From: a virus
DNA: 35,255 nucleotides
Strand: one strand, 5' to 3'
Virus record (IMG/VR): IMGVR_UViG_3300008450_000188
Coordinates: 1-35,255 of that record
Part shown: piece by piece, positions 29,974-35,255 of the stretch
Position numbering within the stretch: the stretch's first letter is position 1
Layout of the letters: the number at the start of each line of letters is the position of its first letter
Notes under the pieces: generated by a model
Seen by the model: only the letters and a program-made list of their open reading frames with translations
What the model was told of the DNA's origin: nothing
Database searches by the model: none
Position numbers and translations under genes: made by a program

Positions 29974-30921
29974 ATGGCAACCTATCAAACCTACACCGCT
30001 ATTGGTCAGCGCGAAGACCTAATGGATGTTATCTATAACATAGCCCCAACAGAAACACCTTTCATGTCATCAATTGGCAAAACATCTGCTACTGCTCGTT
30101 TACACGAATGGCAAACAGATACTTTGGCTGCTGCTGTTACAACTAACGCGGCAATTGAGGGCGCAACTGCATCATCAGCTTCAATCACTCCATCAGTTCG
30201 TGTTGGTAACCGCACACAGATTTCACAAAAAACCATTGCTATCTCTGGTACTTTGGAAACTGTAAACAAAGCTGGTCGTCGTTCAGAGAAAGCCTATCAA
30301 TTGGCTAAAGCCTCTAGCGAACTAAAACGCGACATGGAAGCAACATTGCTTTCAAACAACGTAGCTGCTGATGGTGACGGTTCTACAACTGCTCGTACAT
30401 TGGGTGGTTTACAAACATGGTTAAGTTCTAACTACTCTGGTGGTTCAGGTGGTTCTGCTGGTACATTAGGTACTACAGCCCGTGTAACTGGTACTGACCG
30501 TGCGTTCACAGCAACACTATTGAACACAGTAATGCAATCTGCATTTACTAACGGTGGTTCACCAACAATGTTGTTCGTAACTCCAGCACAAAAAGTTGTT
30601 GCATCAACATTTACTGGTATCGCTACTCGCTACCGTGATGTTCCTTCTAATCAACAAGCACAAATCATCAACGCTGCTGACGTGTACGTGTCTGACTTTG
30701 GTATCATCCAAATCGTACCAGACCGTTTCATTCCTAACGCTGACAACGATGATTGCGCTTTCTTGGTTGACACAGAGATGGCTGCTGTTTCTTACCTACG
30801 TCCATTCCAAACTAACGAATTGGCAATCACAGGTGATGCGACAAATACACAACTTTTAGTTGAGTACACATTGCAAGTGAATAACCAAGCAGCACACGGT
30901 ATCATTGCTGACTTAACCTAG
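29974..30921 (+). CDS. Major capsid protein, SU10-type (HK97 fold) (315 aa)
   Basis: The start TYQTYTAIGQREDLMDVIYNIAPTETPFMSSIGK and the later RTQISQKTIAISGTLETVNKAGRRSEKAYQLAKASSELKRDMEATLL are typical of the SU10/DUF5309 major capsid family. Also present are SPTMLFVTPAQKVVASTF and the C-terminal VYVSDFGIIQIVPDRF. The length of 315 aa is usual. The codon choice looks optimised for strong expression, and a terminator follows the gene, as often for capsid genes. Confidence 0.92.
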   Translation: MATYQTYTAIGQREDLMDVIYNIAPTETPFMSSIGKTSATARLHEWQTDTLAAAVTTNAAIEGATASSASITPSVRVGNRTQISQKTIAISGTLETVNKAGRRSEKAYQLAKASSELKRDMEATLLSNNVAADGDGSTTARTLGGLQTWLSSNYSGGSGGSAGTLGTTARVTGTDRAFTATLLNTVMQSAFTNGGSPTMLFVTPAQKVVASTFTGIATRYRDVPSNQQAQIINAADVYVSDFGIIQIVPDRFIPNADNDDCAFLVDTEMAAVSYLRPFQTNELAITGDATNTQLLVEYTLQVNNQAAHGIIADLT

Positions 30922-30929
30922 TAGAAAAT

Positions 30930-30960
30930 AAACTCCCTGTGTTCACTCATGGGGAGTTTT
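30930..30960 (+). terminator. Intrinsic terminator after the major capsid gene
   Basis: AAACTCCC (30930-30937) pairs with GGGAGTTT (30952-30959) across a 14-base loop, and a short T-run closes it. It would partly reduce transcription of the tail genes relative to the capsid gene. Confidence 0.75.
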
Positions 30961-30973
30961 ATTGGATATGTAA

Positions 30974-31291
30974 ATGACAAACAAACTATACGAAAACGGC
31001 AAGACAACAGAATTTTTTGATAATGGCTCAGATGTTGTTGTCAAACAAACGCAAGACATAACTGGAATCATTGAGTTTAATAAGGCTCAATACAATGAAA
31101 CAGATTCTAGGGCAAGATGGAGTGATGATGCGTTAGGTAACAAAGTTGCATCTATTCCGCTAACAGTATTTCAAGACCTTGAGAAAAAAGGCATCACTCG
31201 TGGCTTTACTATTATTGACCACAAGCGATTTAAAGAATTTTTGAATAATCCTGATAACAAAGTCTTTAGAACAAGGGCAGGAAGAATATAA
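30974..31291 (+). CDS. Hypothetical head-tail region protein (105 aa)
   Basis: The sequence KLYENGKTTEFFDNGSDVVVKQTQDITGIIEFNKAQYNETDSRARWSDDALGNKVASIPL belongs to a small protein type found right after the capsid gene in phages with SU10-type heads. It may be a head completion or connector factor. It overlaps the adaptor start (TAATG). Confidence 0.65.
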   Translation: MTNKLYENGKTTEFFDNGSDVVVKQTQDITGIIEFNKAQYNETDSRARWSDDALGNKVASIPLTVFQDLEKKGITRGFTIIDHKRFKEFLNNPDNKVFRTRAGRI

Positions 31292-31911
31292 TGGCATTTT
31301 CAACATACGCACAGTTACAATCTACGGTTGCAGACTATCTTGCACGTAGCGACTTAACAAGCCAAATACAAGATTTTATTTCACTAGCTGAAACAAGGTT
31401 AAGCCGTGACTTGCGTATTCGTCAAATGCTGACATACACAACAATCACAATGACGGCTGACTCAGCTAACGTGACAATACCTGCTGACTTCTTATCTATA
31501 CGGGATATGCACATTATCGGCTCACCGGTATACGCTTTAAAATACGAATCACCATCTAACTTGTTTAGAAACACAGATTCATTCGTTACTGCATTGCCTA
31601 AGTTCTATACGACAGTAGGCGCACAATTCGTGTTCTCACCAATACCTGATTCAGCATACGTATTGCAAATTCTTTACTATGCTAAACCACCAGTATTAAG
31701 CGATACAAATACTTCTAACGTATGGCTAGTAAACTGCCCTGATGCGCTACTATACGCAGCACTAGCGGAAGCAGAACCATACTTAATGAACGATGCACGA
31801 CTACAAACTTGGGCTGCCTTGTACGACAAATCAATTACATCATTGACAGCAAGCGATGATAGTTCTGAGAACGCAGGTTCACCATTAGCAATTACAATAG
31901 CTGCGAGGTAG
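31291..31911 (+). CDS. Head-tail adaptor, SU10-type (206 aa)
   Basis: The start STYAQLQSTVADYLARSDLTSQIQDFISLAETRLSRDLRIRQM and the end YDKSITSLTASDD are typical of podovirus adaptor proteins that bind under the portal. The inner ADFLSIRDM, LPKFYTTVG, LQILYYAKPP and CPDALLYAALAEAEPYLMNDAR motifs are all in order. The position after capsid and before the tail hub fits. Confidence 0.82.
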   Translation: MAFSTYAQLQSTVADYLARSDLTSQIQDFISLAETRLSRDLRIRQMLTYTTITMTADSANVTIPADFLSIRDMHIIGSPVYALKYESPSNLFRNTDSFVTALPKFYTTVGAQFVFSPIPDSAYVLQILYYAKPPVLSDTNTSNVWLVNCPDALLYAALAEAEPYLMNDARLQTWAALYDKSITSLTASDDSSENAGSPLAITIAAR

Positions 31912-31912
31912 T

Positions 31913-33334
31913 ATGGAAAGAATAAACTTAGGCGAGTGGACACCAGACCAACCAGGTATCTCTGGTAGTTTGACAACGGCAACTAACGTAGTCCCACAAC
32001 AAGTTGGCTATGGCCCATTTCCGGCAGCAGCAGTTTATTCTGCAGCAGCATCACAACCGCTATTAAGTTCTTTTGCAGGTATTTACGGTAGTTCATTGGT
32101 TCTATTTGCTGGCGGTGCTACAAAGCTATTTAAGTTTAACGATTTGACTACAGCATTAACTGACGTATCTAAAGCAGGTAGTTATACAGAAACTAACGGA
32201 TGGGAATTTGCACAGTTTGGTAATGTTGTCATTGCTGCTAACAATCAAAACGTATTACAAGCATGGAACTTAAGTTCATCTACAGCATTTGCTGACTTAT
32301 CTGCAAGCGCACCTATCGCTAAATTTGTTACAGTTGTTCGTGACTTTGTTGTAGCGGCTAACATTGGTGCTGGTGCAAGTCCAAGTAAAATTCAATGGTC
32401 AGACTTAAATGATGAAACAGACTGGACATCAGGCGCAACTAGCCAAGCAGATTACCAAGAGATGTCAGATGGTGGCAACATTACTGGATTAACTGGTGGT
32501 GAGTTTGGTTTAGTGTTGATGGAACGTGCTATTGCTCGTATGACATACTCTGGTTCACCTTATTTCTTCCAGTTTGACGTTATATCTAAAGGTTTAGGCT
32601 GTATTGAGTCTGGTTCTGTGACACAATATGGTAATACAACCTATTTCTTATCTGATAATGGCTTTTACGCTTGTAACGGGCAGACATTAGAGCCAATTGG
32701 TGCTGAGAAAGTAGACCGATTCTTCCTAGAAGACGCAGACCAAACAGCTTTAAGCCAAATGAGTGCTACAATTGACCCATTACGCAAGCTAGTGGTGTGG
32801 GAATATCGCGATAACAACCAAACAAGCGCACTACTTATCTACAATTGGCAAGTAAAACGCTGGTCTTACGCTGTTACTGATGCAGATTACCTATCAACAG
32901 CCACAACACCTGCATTGACGCTAGACGCATTAGACGTATTTGGTACAGTAGACAGTATTACAACGTCTTTTGACTCACGCGTTTGGGTTGGTGGTAAAGC
33001 AACATTGGCTGGCATACGCGGAAATAGTATAATTACCTTTACTGGTGGCAATACTGGTGCTGAAATCGCTACAGGTGACATTGAATTATCACAGAACTCT
33101 ATGGTTGGCGTAATTAAGCCAATAGTAAACCAAGGTTCATGCAACGCACAGATAGCATCACGCAGAAGTCTTAACGATGACATCAATTACAGCGCAACAA
33201 GCGTACAAAATGCTGATGGTCGTTGCCCAGTTCGTTCTGCCGGTAGATTCCATCGCATTAAGCTATTACCTACAGGCGATTGGACAGCAGCAGTAGGCAT
33301 GGACATAGAAGCAGCAACACAGGGCGGTAGATAA
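31913..33334 (+). CDS. Tail hub protein, P22 gp10-like (473 aa)
   Basis: The sequence INLGEWTPDQPGISGSLTTATNVVPQQVGYGPFP, later WSDLNDETDWTSGATSQADYQEM and FFQFDVISKGLGCIESGSV, and YFLSDNGFYACNG.TLEPIGAEKVDRFF show the beta-rich family of P22 gp10 (packaged DNA stabilisation/tail hub) proteins. It closes the head and forms the base for fibres. This gene and the adaptor are the main evidence that the phage has a short tail. Confidence 0.8.
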   Translation: MERINLGEWTPDQPGISGSLTTATNVVPQQVGYGPFPAAAVYSAAASQPLLSSFAGIYGSSLVLFAGGATKLFKFNDLTTALTDVSKAGSYTETNGWEFAQFGNVVIAANNQNVLQAWNLSSSTAFADLSASAPIAKFVTVVRDFVVAANIGAGASPSKIQWSDLNDETDWTSGATSQADYQEMSDGGNITGLTGGEFGLVLMERAIARMTYSGSPYFFQFDVISKGLGCIESGSVTQYGNTTYFLSDNGFYACNGQTLEPIGAEKVDRFFLEDADQTALSQMSATIDPLRKLVVWEYRDNNQTSALLIYNWQVKRWSYAVTDADYLSTATTPALTLDALDVFGTVDSITTSFDSRVWVGGKATLAGIRGNSIITFTGGNTGAEIATGDIELSQNSMVGVIKPIVNQGSCNAQIASRRSLNDDINYSATSVQNADGRCPVRSAGRFHRIKLLPTGDWTAAVGMDIEAATQGGR

Positions 33335-34137
33335 TGGTTCAATTTGTCACATTACCACAGGGAGGTGCAGACCAACGGCAAGTTGCCGAGGTTGTCCGTG
33401 GTATAATGGATGGCAAGACAAATAACACAGGCTCTGTTACGTTAGCTACAGGTGGCGCATCAACTACAACGCTATATAACGAACGCATTGGCTACGATTC
33501 TGTCATTATCTTAGTGCCTAATAGCGCATCAGCATCTAACATTGCCGCACCTTATGGCGCATGGCAAGATAGCACAGACCAAGTAGCAACTAGCACAACA
33601 GATGCCTATCCAGTCACATTTAATACAATTGATTTTGAAAATGGCATAAGACTAGTAAGTAGTTCACGATTGACTGCTGATTATTCTGGTCTTTATAACA
33701 TACAGTTTAGTTTGCAATTCGGAAACATGGATAACGCTACACAAGATGTAAGCGTATGGTTTCGTAAGAACGGTGTAGACATTCCTAAATCTAATAGCGA
33801 CTTTGGTTTTGCGCCACGTAAAAATGCTACTGACCCATACCATATTATTGCTGCATTAAACTTTTTTGTAGAATTAGCTAAGAACGATTACGTTGAAATT
33901 GTATGGTCAACTACAAACGTGTTAGTGACAATGGATGCTAAACCTACTAGGACTAGCCCAACACGACCATCAACACCAAGTGCAATAGCAACAATGCAAT
34001 ATGTATCTGTTGATGGCTATACAACTAACATATTTACATCACCATACATAAGCAGTCAGACTAGAGGTAGTGCAGTAATTTCACACCCAGCCAATTCAAC
34101 GGCAGGTTTAACTTATAAATATATTATAGTGGGCTAA
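33334..34137 (+). CDS. Virion protein with a jelly-roll-like C-terminal domain (267 aa)
   Basis: The N-terminus LPQGGADQRQVAEVVRGIMDGKTNNTGSVTLA is common in phage proteins next to the tail hub. The second half (about 85-267) is a beta-rich domain with the pattern SGLYNIQFSLQFGN..QDVSVWFRKNGVDIP.SN and FFVELAKNDYVEIVWSTT, like C1q/TNF-type jelly rolls used as fibre tips or head decorations. It is probably a structural or adhesion protein. Confidence 0.7.
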   Translation: MVQFVTLPQGGADQRQVAEVVRGIMDGKTNNTGSVTLATGGASTTTLYNERIGYDSVIILVPNSASASNIAAPYGAWQDSTDQVATSTTDAYPVTFNTIDFENGIRLVSSSRLTADYSGLYNIQFSLQFGNMDNATQDVSVWFRKNGVDIPKSNSDFGFAPRKNATDPYHIIAALNFFVELAKNDYVEIVWSTTNVLVTMDAKPTRTSPTRPSTPSAIATMQYVSVDGYTTNIFTSPYISSQTRGSAVISHPANSTAGLTYKYIIVG

Positions 34138-34544
34138 TGGAAGCTAAATTTATACCGCCAAACGAGTTAAGAGAATGGTGGGCATTTGCAAAAGAAGGTC
34201 TACAGGCTGTTTTAAATAAATCGCCTGAGGATTACATCCAAGAAGAAGTTTTTGTTGCTCTATGGCTTCAGAAATCAATGCTATGGGTATTCCTAGATGG
34301 TGAAAAGCCTGTAGGTTTTACTGTGCTAACACCAGAAGTAGATAATTTGTTTGTTTGGGCAGTATGGGGCAAAGAACCGCAAAGTCCAGAAGTAATTGCG
34401 GAGTGCTTTGAGATTATTAAAGGTATAGCCAAGCAGGGAAACGCAAAGAGTATTACGTTTGGTTCTCATCGTCTTGGATGGGAAAAACTAGCAAGAAAAT
34501 TAGGATTTACACCTAGACAATGGGAATTAAGATTAGAGGATTAA
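34137..34544 (+). CDS. GNAT-like acetyltransferase-fold phage protein (135 aa)
   Basis: The pattern WVFLDGEKPVGFTVLTPEVDNLFVWAVWG, then IIKGIAKQGNAKSITFGSHRLGWEKLARKLGF.PRQWEL, resembles the GNAT fold seen in small phage proteins encoded among tail genes. The glycine-rich acetyl-CoA loop is not clearly complete, so it may have become a structural protein. It sits between the hub region and the ejection proteins. Confidence 0.65.
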   Translation: MEAKFIPPNELREWWAFAKEGLQAVLNKSPEDYIQEEVFVALWLQKSMLWVFLDGEKPVGFTVLTPEVDNLFVWAVWGKEPQSPEVIAECFEIIKGIAKQGNAKSITFGSHRLGWEKLARKLGFTPRQWELRLED

Positions 34545-34548
34545 GATT

Positions 34549-35255
34549 ATGAGTTCAAAACCACAAAACGTCACACAAGTACAATCAATTGACCCAATGC
34601 TAAAGCCTTTTGTCAAGCAAGGTCTAGATAATGCTACTAGTTTATATAATCAGCAAACAGCAGTTGATGCACAAGGAAACTTAATTAATCCAGCGTATTA
34701 TCCTGGTCAAACTTATGTAGGCGCATCAGACCCAACACAAGCTGCTTTGTTAGCGCAACGTAATCGTGCTATGCAAGGCAATATGCTTAATCCTACTGCT
34801 CAACAACAACAATTAAATACAATTAGCGGTGATTACCTAGCTGGTAACCCATTCTTTGGCGGTGCATTTAAAGGTGCAGCAGAACAGGCTACAAACGCGT
34901 ATAATCAATCTGTAAATTCAGCATTGTCTAACGCATCACAAGCAGGTCGTTATGGTTCTGGCGCAATGAACACAGCATTAGGTGGCGCAGGTCAAACACT
35001 TGCGAACTCACTAGCTAACACAGCCGGCAATCTAGCGTATCAAAACTATGGCGCAGAACGCAGTATGCAACAGCAAGCAGCACAAAATGCACCATCACTA
35101 GCACAACAAGATTACTATGACATTAACCAACTAGCACAAGCTGGTCAAGGTTACGAAGGTTATTCACAACTAGCATTACAAGATGCGTTAAATCGCTGGA
35201 ATGCAACACAAAATGCACCACAAAACGCATTAAATACATACATGGGCTACGTTAC
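34549..35255 (+). CDS. Internal virion/ejection-type protein, N-terminal part (gene continues at base 1)
   Basis: ATG 34549 begins MSSKPQNVTQVQSIDPMLKPFVKQGLDNATSL. The frame stays open to the window end and, after removal of the 114-base repeat, continues to the stop at 263-265, giving 285 aa. The middle is Gln/Ala/Asn-rich with NPFFGGAFKGAAEQATNAYNQSVNSALSNASQAGRYGSGAMN, a pattern common in podovirus internal proteins. The C-terminus (on bases 1-265) is a glycine zipper. Confidence 0.75.
   Translation, partial: MSSKPQNVTQVQSIDPMLKPFVKQGLDNATSLYNQQTAVDAQGNLINPAYYPGQTYVGASDPTQAALLAQRNRAMQGNMLNPTAQQQQLNTISGDYLAGNPFFGGAFKGAAEQATNAYNQSVNSALSNASQAGRYGSGAMNTALGGAGQTLANSLANTAGNLAYQNYGAERSMQQQAAQNAPSLAQQDYYDINQLAQAGQGYEGYSQLALQDALNRWNATQNAPQNALNTYMGYV
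35142..35255. repeat. Terminal direct repeat, right copy
   Basis: This is an exact copy of bases 1-114. See the left copy for interpretation. Confidence 0.95.

Overview
The window is the essentially complete genome of a small tailed phage, linearised at an arbitrary point. Bases 1-114 are repeated exactly at 35142-35255, and the reading frame that leaves the right end continues without a break from the left end. The sequence therefore closes into a circle of about 35,141 bp. By eye it is AT-rich and tightly packed, with many ATGA, TAATG and 8-14 nt gene overlaps. The virion genes indicate a short-tailed (podovirus-type) phage: a P22-type long portal, an SU10-type major capsid protein with an SU10-type adaptor, a P22 gp10-like tail hub, and no tape measure, tail tube or sheath gene. 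I see no integrase, DNA polymerase, RNA polymerase, tRNA gene or CRISPR array.

Layout. The late genes run rightward from 19769 through the end of the window and on to about 11301: small basic proteins, terminase, portal, scaffold, capsid, adaptor, tail hub, ejection-type proteins, tail fibres with a homing endonuclease, a glycine-rich adhesin, then lysis (M15 endolysin, holin-like protein, Rz-like spanin). A leftward early operon (15492 down to 11291) carries an ERF annealing protein, SSB, a metallophosphoesterase, a possible nuclease and several very small membrane or secreted proteins. It starts at a near-consensus sigma70 promoter. A rightward early/middle operon (15617-19391) carries a VRR-NUC nuclease, a DUF1376 replication protein, a P-like protein, an XRE repressor, NinB, a Ref-like HNH protein and two unknowns. 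This order resembles the lambda O-P-nin-Q region. Replication probably relies on the host polymerase plus phage recombination proteins.

The most striking item is a 23-codon gene on the minus strand (19418-19489) that matches PqqA, the precursor peptide of the cofactor pyrroloquinoline quinone, including the Glu-Val-Thr-x-Tyr core. PQQ serves methanol dehydrogenases, so this points to a methylotrophic proteobacterial host (perhaps Methylophilaceae; inference) and to a host-metabolism role during infection.

Three regulatory regions look structured. The first is a strong rightward promoter (19589-19617) followed almost at once by an intrinsic terminator and then a second terminator/antiterminator pair ahead of the late genes; it resembles a lambda pR'/Q late switch. 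The second is a three-way-junction RNA ending in a T-tract (16018-16100), upstream of the replication gene. The third is an operator-like palindrome inside the XRE gene promoter. All functions come from reading the sequence; no database search was run.
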